From Lihuaxuella thermophila (GTDB lineage: Bacteria > Bacillota > Bacilli > Thermoactinomycetales > Thermoactinomycetaceae), in NCBI RefSeq assembly GCF_900110165.1, contig NZ_FOCQ01000006.1, positions 1 through 64,000 on the forward strand: DNA of 64,000 nt, written 5' to 3'. This document shows positions 26,226 to 35,262 of the stretch, piece by piece (the first letter of the stretch is position 1; every line of letters begins with the position of its first letter). A program made the translations under genes and the position numbers. The notes beneath the pieces were generated by a model, which did no database searches, was not told the origin of the DNA, and saw nothing but the letters and a program-made list of their open reading frames with translations.

Positions 26226-26436
26226 ATGATCACCTTCTTTTACAATTACAATGCTTTTATAACGTATTCGATCGGCCATATGCCGGTACGGGCTTTTTTG
26301 TGAAGTGAATAGAAATAGACGAATATATATTCTGCAAATATATGTAATAAATTTATTGAAATAATATAATCATTCAATCATACTATCACAGAGTTTCATA
26401 TGCTAACGATGATCATTCAAACTAGGAGTAAGAATT

Positions 26437-26846
26437 ATGCACAGCTGATTGCCTTTGGCTCGAGTGTCCCCACCAACTTTAACGGAACATTAAAGACCCA
26501 TCCCCGCCTCACCTTCCCGTATCATACTTGCGGAATTCGGTTTCACGATTAACACTGCGATCAATAAAGTGATCTTAATTGCTTCAGTAAGTTTCAATCC
26601 ACCCGGGGAACACCTCAAATCTTTTTCAGAGTGACCCGGGGTGCTGCAAGAACGATGGTCATTGGTACAGCCCGGTCAAGAGCTGTAGCCGTCAATGAAA
26701 CCGGAAATATTACTTTCCAAATCATTGAAACCAATGTTCCGGTAGACTTTCAACCATACAGCCTCACTGCAGAGCTGATCAGCGGACCTACTACAAATGC
26801 TTCAGTTGTCGGTCCGGTTACGTTTTCCGGAATAGCGGTCGCTTAA
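26437..26846 (+). pseudogene. Frameshifted beta-rich protein gene
   Basis: Read in one frame, the stretch is broken, but pieces in three frames join into a plausible protein of about 130 residues. The pieces are QLIAFGSSVPTNFNGTL (about 26450-26500), RIILAEFGFTINTAINKVIL and IASVSFNPPG (about 26518-26605), and QIFFRVTRGAARTMVIGTAR onward to FSGIAVA (about 26616-26846). Each break needs only a small indel. GGAG before the ATG at 26437 looks like the original start. The alternating hydrophobic strands suggest a beta-sandwich, as in exosporium-type C-terminal domains; that is inference. A clean terminator follows the stop. Confidence 0.6.
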
Positions 26847-26894
26847 GTTGATAACACCCGTTATGTTTAAAATATAGGCAATTCTTATTAATAA

Positions 26895-26923
26895 CCCCCT
26901 TGACGAACTCGCCAAGGGGGTTT
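26895..26923 (+). terminator. Rho-independent terminator
   Basis: CCCCCTTG (26895-26902) pairs with CAAGGGGG (26913-26920), then TTT. It lies about 50 bases after the decayed gene. The remaining sequence to 27157 shows no supported gene. Confidence 0.8.
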
Positions 26924-27157
26924 CATCATTCACTGTTTAATTGCCAAGATCTTCTCCTTACCCAATTCGAAATATTCTCGGGTACTATTAAATCAAGTTT
27001 TAATACCTCCGAAATTCACATAACAATGAATCCAGATAACAAAAATATTTTTATATTTGGGAGTGAGTTATCTGCAAAATCATTCAAATCAGGTCCATAG
27101 ACAACAGGTACAAAACCAACCGAATGAACAAATCAATCGCGAATGGATTGACAGGCT

Positions 27158-28090
27158 TTATTTTTTGAGGATGTCAGCTATATACTTGACCAGCTGTTGA
27201 GCCCTAACCCGGGTTGAATGGTATTTTGTAACAAATTGATGTCCGTCAGTTGCTATTTGATTGCGTTTCATTTCATTGTTCAAATAATATAGGTATTTTT
27301 GATAAAAGTTGTGTTCATTAATTTCCACAAAATGCTTATCGGGTTTAAAACCCAGTTCCTTCAGCTCTTCACAACTATCTGCCAGGAGTAGCGTCCGGCA
27401 AGCTAACACTTCAAAATATTTCAACAGAGGGTATTTATAAATGGAACAGCAGGTAAAAAACATTTTTGCCCGGTTGATTTCTTTTGCATATTGTTCGCCC
27501 ACAAAGACAGGTTTCGAATCCTTTCCCGGTTGGAGAAGGTAGCCTGGGTGGACATGGTGAACAAAACCGGGTTGTCCCCTCATTTTCTCGATCACTTTTT
27601 TACGCAGAGGATACAGGGGACTGGTGTTCCCCATGAATAAAGAGTTGATCTCTCTTTGCAAACCGTAGTCTTTAAATATACTCGTATTGACATGGTGGGG
27701 AAGCCAGCGGAATTTATCGGTAAATTCCGGATACAATTCAACAAATTTATGCTTAATAAATGAAAAAATAAGACTGATCGCATTTTCTGACAGGAACTTT
27801 CTTCTGAAATCTACATTGGATTGCACATCGTGGACCATATAGCCAATTGGAATATTGATGTTTTTACAACCTTTCGTGTACCATCCTCCCATTATCTCAT
27901 TAATAAGAATGAAATCCGGTTGAAAAGAAGATATTTTGATTAATTCAACAATATTACAGTCCGCTTTGTAAAAAACGTCATGGGTTAAAACAACACAATT
28001 AGTTAATTTTTTTACTTCCTCAAAAAGATACCAATCATTTTTATAAAGAAATGGAGAGACATCAGCAGTTAGAATAAGTAAATTGAACAA
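27158..28090 (-). CDS. CgeB/YkvP-like glycosyltransferase
   Basis: 310 residues. The order of features is that of the spore protein CgeB/YkvP group: an N-terminal Rossmann-like half (FILINEIMGGWYTKG, GYMVHDVQSNVDF, WLPHHVNTSIFK) and a C-terminal part with KYFEVLACRTLLLADSCEEL. This last is equivalent to the FEIAACRSFQL segment in the partial gene at 1-300. It probably modifies spore-surface proteins or polysaccharide. TTG start at 28090 after AGAAGGTGTG. It is transcribed alone, upstream of an intergenic stretch with no clear promoter. Confidence 0.8.
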   Translation of the reverse strand: MFNLLILTADVSPFLYKNDWYLFEEVKKLTNCVVLTHDVFYKADCNIVELIKISSFQPDFILINEIMGGWYTKGCKNINIPIGYMVHDVQSNVDFRRKFLSENAISLIFSFIKHKFVELYPEFTDKFRWLPHHVNTSIFKDYGLQREINSLFMGNTSPLYPLRKKVIEKMRGQPGFVHHVHPGYLLQPGKDSKPVFVGEQYAKEINRAKMFFTCCSIYKYPLLKYFEVLACRTLLLADSCEELKELGFKPDKHFVEINEHNFYQKYLYYLNNEMKRNQIATDGHQFVTKYHSTRVRAQQLVKYIADILKK

Positions 28091-28434
28091 AGAATCACAC
28101 CTTCTTTCCCATTGTTAAATAAACTAAGAGATTAAACGGTTTCTTTAGAACCAGAAGCCATCAAAATTTTTCTTAATATCAGCACGAATCATTACTCCTT
28201 TTAAATTATTGAGGGGTCATCAATAGGCTTAATGTCTCCTTCCCGTTCAGCAGAATAATGTTCGTTTGTTCTAAAAAAACCCTTCTACATACCCGTATCG
28301 GATTGATCAGACAGGTTCTAGACATAGTATGTAAACTAGATTGGTTTTGTATAGATTATTATCTCCTTGTGAAACCCATTCCTTTTTTATTTAGATGCAT
28401 AGAATGAAGTTATCTGATAAAAAAGGGGTAACGA
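28091..28434. other. Divergent intergenic stretch
   Basis: 344 AT-rich bases between the CgeB-like gene and the epimerase. I see no supported gene and no strong consensus promoter or hairpin. CATAGAATG at about 28398 is a one-mismatch sigma-K minus-10 without a matching AC box. Confidence 0.4.
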
Positions 28435-29388
28435 ATGATGAAATATGGATCAATTCTTGTAACGGGGGGAGCTGGTTTTATAGGGTCGCAATTAATAAAA
28501 AAACTTGCTCCCTGTTCAAAACACATCTATGTTATCGATGATTTGTCTTCAGGGGATAAAAATTTAATTCCAGATAAAGATAATATTACATTCTTTCAAG
28601 ACACCATTCTCAACACAAAATTATTGAGCAGTATTCTGCCTTATATCGAGCATGTTTTTCATTTGGCATGCAGAAACCTGGTTCTTTCCATTGAAAATCA
28701 CGAAAGAGATTTGGAAACGAACCTCTACGGCGGTTATACACTGTTGAATGCTATTAAAACATACGCTGGTCAAATCAAAAGGTTCGTTTACACTTCCTCT
28801 GCCTCCATTTACGGCAATGCAGATATTTTACCGACACCGGAATCCTATCACAAAATTGAATTACCTTATGCCGCCAGTAAATTTGCGATGGAGCATTATT
28901 GCCAAGTCTATTATCATCTGTATCAGCTGCCTGTTACTATTGTCCGCCTTTCGAATGTTTACGGACCCGGGCAACTTTCTACCAATCCTTACTGCGGGGT
29001 AGTAGCTAAATTTTTTGACGCTATTCAAGATGGAAAACCTTTCATCATTTATGGGGACGGTTCACAAACCAGGGACTTCACTTATGTTGAAGATGCCATT
29101 GACGCATTGATGTTGGTTTCTGCTCATTCTAAAGCCGAAGGTCAAGTGTACAATGTCGGAACCGGAACAGAAACAAGTATAAATAGTTTGGCCCAGAAAA
29201 TAGGTGGTTTGACGGGACATCCGTGTTATCCTACCCGTTATTCACCCAAAAGACCCACGGATAAAGTAATACGCAGAGCCGTCGACACATCCAAAATACA
29301 AAAAGAACTGAACTGGCGTGCTAAATTCAGTCTGAACGAAGGTCTTATGAAAACATATGAATGGATACAAAATACCACCCATAAATAG
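28435..29388 (+). CDS. NAD-dependent nucleotide-sugar epimerase
   Basis: 317 residues, extended SDR of the GalE type. ILVTGGAGFIGSQLIKKL for NAD, DDLSSGDKN, HLACRN, TSSASIYGNA, PYAASKFAMEHY with the catalytic Tyr and Lys, RLSNVYGPGQ and DGSQTRDFTYVEDA. The presence of SSASIYG rather than a Thr-Asp/Glu pair favours 4-epimerase over dehydratase activity. UDP-glucose or UDP-GlcNAc 4-epimerase is likely; the exact sugar is uncertain. ATG at 28435 follows AAAAAGGGGTAACGA. It stands alone on the plus strand among glycan genes. Confidence 0.88.
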   Translation: MMKYGSILVTGGAGFIGSQLIKKLAPCSKHIYVIDDLSSGDKNLIPDKDNITFFQDTILNTKLLSSILPYIEHVFHLACRNLVLSIENHERDLETNLYGGYTLLNAIKTYAGQIKRFVYTSSASIYGNADILPTPESYHKIELPYAASKFAMEHYCQVYYHLYQLPVTIVRLSNVYGPGQLSTNPYCGVVAKFFDAIQDGKPFIIYGDGSQTRDFTYVEDAIDALMLVSAHSKAEGQVYNVGTGTETSINSLAQKIGGLTGHPCYPTRYSPKRPTDKVIRRAVDTSKIQKELNWRAKFSLNEGLMKTYEWIQNTTHK

Positions 29389-29492
29389 AAGACAGGGATC
29401 AGTCGGTCCAATCATCACACTTCGTACAGGATTGAGATAAAGAACCTGGTCTCGAAGGACCGGTGACACTTGGCGTGATGCCAAAAAACGTC

Positions 29493-29536
29493 AGAAGTCC
29501 GGCCTCCGTTGGCACAACGGTAAGGGCTGGACTTCT
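29493..29536. other. Long imperfect hairpin in a convergent gap
   Basis: AGAAGTCC (29493-29500) pairs with GGACTTCT (29529-29536), and inside it CCGTTG (29506-29511) pairs with CAACGG (29515-29520). No T run follows on either strand, so it is not a standard terminator. It lies between the epimerase and the convergent sulfotransferase. It could be a small structured RNA or a remnant of a mobile-element end. Confidence 0.5.
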
Positions 29537-29596
29537 CTCATGAGAATCTTTTCATCGGGATCATGTGTTTAACAAAGGCTCTTTTGCTAGATCAAT

Positions 29597-30382
29597 TTAA
29601 TTTTTATGCATTCTGTTCATTTGCGTATTTGTAAATTTGACTAATTTATCCTTATAATGACTATCTAAAGAATCAATCTTCTTCTCTAAAATTTCCTTTG
29701 CATAATTATATAGCTCTATATCTAAATAATCATCTTTCTGGATCTTTTTGATTACATCTCGTGGAAGATCATCCCTGGAAGGTCGTTTTGTCGTAATGTT
29801 TTTCTTTTCATAACTCATTAATTTCCAACCAAATGCTTTTTTCATCAAAAAAACAGATTCGTTAAACATCTCTGTGATTCCAGCCACTTCAAAGTGTGTA
29901 TCTAAATTTTTCTTGGCCATTTCAAGGCTAACCATTCCTCTCCCGGTTAAAGTCAAAGTTTGAATATTTTTTAGTTCTAATGGACGATTAAAGATAAAGT
30001 CTTCAAAGTTTTGCTTAAACATAGGGTCCGGGTGAAATGATTTCAAATAATAGAACAAAGAAATAATCCGATCCACCGGATCACGCAGCATGGTAATGTA
30101 TCTGACCGGCTTTGAGAGTTTAAAGTCTGATAATATTGATTCTCCTACATGCCAAAAATACAGATCAAAAGAAAAATGACCAATAATCGCTTTGAGATTA
30201 CGCTGTTGTTTCCTGATTTTTTCAATAATTCCGTTCTTATCTTTAAGAACTTGATCAGGAGGATTGTGATACAAAAGTAGTGTATCTGATTTATATTCAT
30301 TCATTAAAATAGATTGTAATGTACTGCCTCCGGTTTTAACTATATGAGGAAAAATAATGACCTTCTCGCTATTCATATTCAC
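29597..30382 (-). CDS. Sulfotransferase-family protein
   Basis: 261 residues. The N-terminal phosphosulfate-binding loop is seen as FPHIVKTGGSTLQSIL (Lys-Thr-Gly-Gly-Ser/Thr), and the second PAPS-binding motif as RDPVDRIISLFYYLKS, both as in the sulfotransfer_2 (carbohydrate sulfotransferase) group. It would move sulfate from PAPS to a sugar hydroxyl. GTG start at 30382 after GGGGGG, seven bases upstream; an ATG two codons later is also possible. A second sulfotransferase-like gene is at 37188. No PAPS synthesis gene is in the window. Confidence 0.8.
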   Translation of the reverse strand: MNMNSEKVIIFPHIVKTGGSTLQSILMNEYKSDTLLLYHNPPDQVLKDKNGIIEKIRKQQRNLKAIIGHFSFDLYFWHVGESILSDFKLSKPVRYITMLRDPVDRIISLFYYLKSFHPDPMFKQNFEDFIFNRPLELKNIQTLTLTGRGMVSLEMAKKNLDTHFEVAGITEMFNESVFLMKKAFGWKLMSYEKKNITTKRPSRDDLPRDVIKKIQKDDYLDIELYNYAKEILEKKIDSLDSHYKDKLVKFTNTQMNRMHKN

Positions 30383-30613
30383 TCAACATCCCCCCAACTT
30401 TTTTAAGCCATAATTCCCCTGATGAAACATAGTTCCCGGATTAGTCTGACTCTTAATAATATTATATGAGTCCATGCATCAAAGGGTTATATTATAAAAT
30501 AGGCTTTTTTGTAAATATTTTTCATTTTTTGTCAGGGCAAATATGGATTCCAAATAATTTCTCTTAGAATATTTTAAAAGAAAAAATAAGCATCTCAACC
30601 AGGAGGAATACCA

Positions 30614-31630
30614 ATGAAAGTAGTGATTCCGGTAGGTGATTTGCATATAGGTGGCGGATGCAAGGTTCTGGTGGATATTGCTCACGCATTCCTGGAAAGA
30701 GGCCACGACGCCGAAATTGTCATGCCTCAAACAGGCACCGTCAAATACCAGCTTCAGTCCCGATTAACAATCATTCCGTTTCTCCACAAACAATATATTC
30801 CATACGGAGATATCGTTCTCCCTAACTTCTATACCACCTTTCGTCCGTCCTTTGAAGCCTGGCCTAAACAGTGTGTACGATTGAGCCTTGGTTTTGAACC
30901 CTTTTGGGTACCGGACAAACGTGAAGCACTCTGGACATATGAACAAGAGGTTCCGATCATCTCCATCTCCCATTGGCTGGATGACCAGATCTACAGTCAT
31001 GTGAAAAAACGGAGCAAAGTGATCAATCTGGGGGTTGATCCGTCTGTTTTTTACCCCGATTCCCCGGAGAGCAAATTTGATAGACATAAACCGAAAGTGA
31101 TCCTTTATATCGCACGGCCACCATATGCATATGAATTTAAAGGTTTCAACGATTTTGTGGAGTGCATGAAAATTGTACAGCAACACTATCCAGGCAAATT
31201 TATCGTTCATCTGATTTGTCCTGAATACCCTCTGTCACTGCCTGGAATTCCACACAAGGTCTTCTCTCCGCAAAATGAGATACAAATGGCCGATCTCTAT
31301 CGCTCCGCAGACCTGTTTGTCTCATCTTCCTGGTTTGAAGCTTTTTCTCTTCCTCCTCTTGAAGCGATGGCCTGCGGCACACCGGTCGTAACGACGAACT
31401 CAGGTGGAATTCTTGATTTTTGTACGCATATGCAAAGTGCTTATATTTGCCCCCCGCAACATCCGCAGTCCCTTGCAGAGGGAATCCTTACCGTGTTGTC
31501 CGACGAAAAGTTAGCGAAGAAATTGATTCAAGGCGGACTGAAAGTCGCTCAGCGATTAACAAAGAGAAACTTTGAACATTCTTTAGTTGAGACTTTGGAG
31601 ATGATCTATCATGAACGTATGGCAAAATAA
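30614..31630 (+). CDS. GT4-family glycosyltransferase
   Basis: 338 residues of GT-B type. IPVGDLHIGGGCKVLVDIAH at the N-terminus is the usual Gly-rich loop; the C-terminal domain carries YIARPPYAYEFKGF and the E-x7-E motif in EAFSLPPLEAMACGTPVVTT. ATG after AGGAGGAATACC. It overlaps the next gene by 20 bases, and three glycosyltransferases (30614-33385) form one unit. Probable role: stepwise assembly of a surface glycan. Confidence 0.9.
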   Translation: MKVVIPVGDLHIGGGCKVLVDIAHAFLERGHDAEIVMPQTGTVKYQLQSRLTIIPFLHKQYIPYGDIVLPNFYTTFRPSFEAWPKQCVRLSLGFEPFWVPDKREALWTYEQEVPIISISHWLDDQIYSHVKKRSKVINLGVDPSVFYPDSPESKFDRHKPKVILYIARPPYAYEFKGFNDFVECMKIVQQHYPGKFIVHLICPEYPLSLPGIPHKVFSPQNEIQMADLYRSADLFVSSSWFEAFSLPPLEAMACGTPVVTTNSGGILDFCTHMQSAYICPPQHPQSLAEGILTVLSDEKLAKKLIQGGLKVAQRLTKRNFEHSLVETLEMIYHERMAK

Positions 31631-32345
31631 GATGCCTAAAGTATCCATTGTGATCCCTTTTTATAACTGTCCTTATATCGATCAGGCAATCGAGAGCGCC
31701 CTGAATCAGAGTTATCCTTGTACGGAGATCCTGGTCATTAACGATGGCTCAACCAGGTATAAAGAAAAAGTTGTTCCTTATTTCAATCATATCCGCTATG
31801 TCGAAAAAGCAAACGGAGGTACGGCAAGTGCTTTAAATTGCGGGATTCAACACGCAACCGGAGAGTATTTTACATGGCTGAGTTCCGATGATTTGTATAA
31901 ACGTGATAAAGTGGCCAAGCAAGTCTCTTTGATGCAACAAAATAATGCCCATGTTAGTTATACATCATTTTTCTTTATGAATTCCAACAACCAGTATATG
32001 GGCAGTCCCGGACAAGTGAAGTTTGCAAATAAAATTGAATTTTATCAAACCATGCTAAAAGGCTGCCCCATTAACGGGTGTACGGTTATGCTGAAAATGG
32101 AAGTTTTTTCGAAAGTTGGTTTATTTGATGTCACTCTTCGTTATACACAGGATTATGACATGTGGTTACGAGTTTTACAGAAATATGAGTTCTATTATTT
32201 GGATGAACCTCTTGTTCTTTACCGTGTCCATGAAGAAATGGGCACCAAAAAATACGCCCGGGAGATCCCGCTGGAAATCAATTTAGTACAACAAAGACAT
32301 CGGGCGGCATTAGAAAGATTAATTGCTGAGGAGTTGAAAAAATGA
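31611..32345 (+). CDS. GT2-family glycosyltransferase
   Basis: 244 residues, inverting GT-A type. SIVIPFYNCPYIDQAIESAL and the Asp-containing NDGST, then WLSSDDLYKRDK for the metal-binding DxD-like motif, and the DYDMWLRV part near residue 180. The first ATG (31611) is behind GGAGATG; a second one at 31632 just before PKVSIV would also serve. It overlaps both flanking glycosyltransferase genes, which points to a co-translated unit. Confidence 0.9.
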   Translation: MNVWQNKMPKVSIVIPFYNCPYIDQAIESALNQSYPCTEILVINDGSTRYKEKVVPYFNHIRYVEKANGGTASALNCGIQHATGEYFTWLSSDDLYKRDKVAKQVSLMQQNNAHVSYTSFFFMNSNNQYMGSPGQVKFANKIEFYQTMLKGCPINGCTVMLKMEVFSKVGLFDVTLRYTQDYDMWLRVLQKYEFYYLDEPLVLYRVHEEMGTKKYAREIPLEINLVQQRHRAALERLIAEELKK

Positions 32346-33385
32346 AATTTACATTTCCCATTCTTACCCTATGTCTGGGCGGAGCGCAACGAATGCTCGC
32401 TGAACTGACGAATGGTCTGGTAGCAAGAGGACACGATGTTACCATTCTGATGCCACGGGCGGGAGTCGTTGAGTATGATATTAAAGCCAAACTAATCCGC
32501 ACGAAACACAATCACCACATAATGGAAAGTGATTATCCCAAAAGTGATTTCATCATTTCAAATTATTATCTGGTGGTTCCTTCGGCTCAAGAGGCAAGCC
32601 AAAATGGAAAAGGCATCCATGTTCGCTTAAGCCTTTGTTATGAACCGACGTTTTTAAAGGACAATCATGTATCCTTTCCTTCATATCATGCCACCAGACA
32701 TGTATTGGTGATATCCAAATGGCAACAGCAAATCATCTATTTAAATCACGGAATCAAAGGCCATATCGTTCCCATCGGCATTAGTTCCGAATTTAAAAAC
32801 CTTCATCTCCGCCATCCAAACTCCCTTATACGAATATCGGCGATCGTTAGAGGTGCAAAAGGGACGTGGTCCTGGCATCGTGATCAACCTTATTTGCTCT
32901 CTCAACTGGAGATGATCAAAAATCGTTTTCCTCATGTGCAAATCAACTTATTTTCCCCTCCGGCTGAATTTGCCAATTATCCTACCTTACAAAGCTTAAA
33001 ATACAATAGCCGATATCGTATTTTAAATCCAAAAAATGATCAAGAAATGTGCCGTTGCTACAATGAAACAGATATCTTTGTGATGTCATCCACTTATGAC
33101 GCGGGCTCTCTTCCCGGCCTTGAGGCGATGAGGTGCGGTGCTGCTCTGGTCACCACTTATGCGGGTGGGAATATGGACTATTGCCGGCATGAACAAAATT
33201 GTTTAATGTCCTATCGTTATCAAAACCGTCTGGCCCATGATATCATTCGGCTTATCAATGATCCGTCGTTACGGCAAAGGTTGGCTAGAGAAGGGGAAAA
33301 AGAAGCACAAAAATGGACATGGGAACGAAGTGTTACGGCTTTTGAAACAGCCATTCAGCAAATTTTAGAGAGCCACAAAATATAA
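32342..33385 (+). CDS. GT4-like glycosyltransferase with Asp in the E-x7-E motif
   Basis: 347 residues, same family and layout as the gene at 30614 (FTFPILTLCLGGAQRMLAEL and VRLSLCYEPTFLKD). The nucleotide-sugar motif reads DAGSLPGLEAMRCGAALVTT, with Asp in place of the first Glu. The ATG overlaps the preceding stop (ATGA), and GAGGAG lies eight bases before it. The Asp replacement might alter donor use or reduce activity. It is the last gene of the unit; no clear terminator follows, only the remnant at 33388. Confidence 0.87.
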   Translation: MKFTFPILTLCLGGAQRMLAELTNGLVARGHDVTILMPRAGVVEYDIKAKLIRTKHNHHIMESDYPKSDFIISNYYLVVPSAQEASQNGKGIHVRLSLCYEPTFLKDNHVSFPSYHATRHVLVISKWQQQIIYLNHGIKGHIVPIGISSEFKNLHLRHPNSLIRISAIVRGAKGTWSWHRDQPYLLSQLEMIKNRFPHVQINLFSPPAEFANYPTLQSLKYNSRYRILNPKNDQEMCRCYNETDIFVMSSTYDAGSLPGLEAMRCGAALVTTYAGGNMDYCRHEQNCLMSYRYQNRLAHDIIRLINDPSLRQRLAREGEKEAQKWTWERSVTAFETAIQQILESHKI

Positions 33386-33387
33386 AC

Positions 33388-33635
33388 TCGCGAATGGTTC
33401 TGTTCCGTCTTCCCTCCGAAACAAACATGTCTCTTCAACACCGGAAAATGAATCGTCCGGAGACATCAAGTCCCAGGAAAACAAAAAGGGACCGTCTTTG
33501 AAAAAGCAAATCAGAGAATTGAACAAAGAGATAACGTCTTTAAAAAAACAACTATTCAATTTAAAGAAGCGGAGAGAAAGGCTGAGAAACAGGAGAAGGA
33601 ACAAAAAGAAACGGTCTGGCCGCCGCCATGGTTAA
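33388..33635 (+). pseudogene. Truncated copy of the gene at 17234
   Basis: An in-frame stretch encoding TPENESSGDIKSQENKKGPS and KKQIRELNKEITSLKKQLFN, then LKKRRERLRNRRRNKKKRSG, to a TAA at 33633-33635. It matches residues about 95-140 of the protein at 17234 closely. The first 90 residues, the start codon and the ribosome binding site are missing. The similarity continues past the stop through the hairpin and the sequence CAGGGG-GGTTTGAA-like block to about 33745, so a segment of DNA, not just a gene, was copied. Confidence 0.7.
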
Positions 33636-33754
33636 TAACCATCTCGATCAGGGGGCGGTTTTTTCTGCTTTTCTGCGAAAAGATGAGCAACTCCGCGTGT
33701 TTTTGCTTTTTTTTCGTCAACAGGGGGGTTGAACCGGTTTTTCCACGGTCGACG

Positions 33755-33823
33755 TGAGACGGATCCGCCTTATAATGGAGTATATACTCCATAAATAATA
33801 AATTACGGAATATATATTCCGTA
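33755..33823 (+). promoter_or_regulatory. Promoter with two matching palindromic operators
   Basis: TATAAT at 33771-33776 is a consensus minus-10 (a weak TCGACG lies 16 bases upstream at 33749). The perfect palindrome ATGGAGTATATACTCCAT at 33775-33792 overlaps it. A second perfect palindrome TACGGAATATATATTCCGTA lies at 33804-33823, just before the ribosome binding site. Both share GGARTATATAYTCC and their centres are 30 bases apart, three helical turns. The RpiR-type regulator encoded in the same operon is the obvious candidate to bind (inference). Confidence 0.75.
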
Positions 33824-33840
33824 TGATGAGGTGAATCCGG

Positions 33841-35262
33841 ATGGAAACCAGCTATTTACAAAAAACACCGACCTCTCTGCAATTACATAATGAAGCGAAG
33901 CAGTTCATTCCCGGAGGGGTCACTGCCAATATCAAGTTTTTCGCCCCCTATCCCATCGTTATGAACCGTGCCGGCGGCGCTTACCTTTACGATGTCGATC
34001 AAAATCCATATATCGATTACAATCTGTGCTATGGAGCTTTGATCCTGGGTCATGGCAACGAACGGGTGACAGCAGCTGTCAGGGAGCAGCTCGCCACGAT
34101 GGGAACAACCATTTTCGGAACCCCCCACCGGCTGGAAACGGAGATGGCCAAGCTATTGATTGACCTGTATCCGGGAATCGAGTCCGTGCGCTATACCAAC
34201 TCCGGTCTGGAAGCCACTCTCTTGGCCATCCGATTGGCAACTGCGTGGACCGGTCGGAAAAAACTGGCCAAATTTGAGGGGCACTACCACGGTGGTTATG
34301 ACCAGGTGTTGATCAGTGTTCATCCTTCAGAGAGAGAGCGGAATCACCCGCCCGCCGTCAAGCCGGATTCGCTCGGACTCCCTGATTATTACACGGAAAA
34401 CACCGTTGTGCTGCCCTTTAATGATCTTGAACAGACCGCTGAAATCTTAAAAAAACACCGCCATGAAATCGCCGCTGTCATACTGGAACCGGTCCAGGGA
34501 GGATATCTTCCGCCGGATCTTGCTTTCCTTCGGGGCGTACGGGAACTGACGAAAGAATACGGGATGGTCCTGATCTTTGACGAGGTGAAGACCGGCTTCC
34601 GGGTCGGACTGTCCGGGGCTCAGGGAAGATACGGCGTCACCCCCGATCTGACAGCGCTGGGAAAAGTTTTGGGCGGAGGTTTTCCGATTGGCGCTGTGGG
34701 CGGCCAGCGGGAGATCATGGAATTGTGCTCCCCGGCACGAGGTGCGGATATTTTGAGCAACGACCCCCATCAATCTTCTCCTTCCGATACGGAAATTCTC
34801 TTTCACAGCGGTACTTACAACGGACATCCGATGATTCTTGCAGCAGGATTGGCCACCATCCGCTCTTTACAACAACCGGGAACCTATGCTCAACTGGAAG
34901 AAGGAACGATGAAGCTGCGAAGAGGGATGGAAGAAATCCTGGACCGGTTTGGAATTCCGGGGCATACCGTTGGCGAAGGGAGCATCTTTAACATCGTTCT
35001 GGCCGATCAACGTGTGAAGCAAATTCAAGACGTCCTCCGTTCCGATCTATCCCTGCGGAAAGAGCTGGACGTCGCCCTGTTAAGCCAGGGGATCTATATC
35101 AAGCCGCTCAACCGCTTTTCTTTGTCCACCGCCCATCGTTCAGAGGTGATTCACGAAACGCTGGAACGATTTGAGCAGGGAGTGAAAAGATTAGCCAAAG
35201 GCAGGTGGTCACGTGTCTCAAACCAAAGATGTCTTTCAGCTTATCCGTCAAAAGAGCAGTGA
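33841..35262 (+). CDS. GSA-aminomutase-like class III aminotransferase
   Basis: 473 residues of the glutamate-1-semialdehyde 2,1-aminomutase (HemL) fold: PGGVTANIKF, NSGLEATLLAIRLATA for the phosphate loop, EGHYHGG, EPVQGG, FDEVKTGFRVG with the Asp that holds the pyridine nitrogen, and ALGKVLGGGFPIGAVGG with the PLP lysine. A 25-30-residue insertion (SPARGADILSNDPHQSSPSD) and a long C-terminal tail are unlike canonical HemL, and the setting with a RpiR regulator is unlike the hem operon. It may therefore transaminate or rearrange another amino acid. ATG after ATGAGGTGAATCCGG. Confidence 0.85.
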   Translation: METSYLQKTPTSLQLHNEAKQFIPGGVTANIKFFAPYPIVMNRAGGAYLYDVDQNPYIDYNLCYGALILGHGNERVTAAVREQLATMGTTIFGTPHRLETEMAKLLIDLYPGIESVRYTNSGLEATLLAIRLATAWTGRKKLAKFEGHYHGGYDQVLISVHPSERERNHPPAVKPDSLGLPDYYTENTVVLPFNDLEQTAEILKKHRHEIAAVILEPVQGGYLPPDLAFLRGVRELTKEYGMVLIFDEVKTGFRVGLSGAQGRYGVTPDLTALGKVLGGGFPIGAVGGQREIMELCSPARGADILSNDPHQSSPSDTEILFHSGTYNGHPMILAAGLATIRSLQQPGTYAQLEEGTMKLRRGMEEILDRFGIPGHTVGEGSIFNIVLADQRVKQIQDVLRSDLSLRKELDVALLSQGIYIKPLNRFSLSTAHRSEVIHETLERFEQGVKRLAKGRWSRVSNQRCLSAYPSKEQ

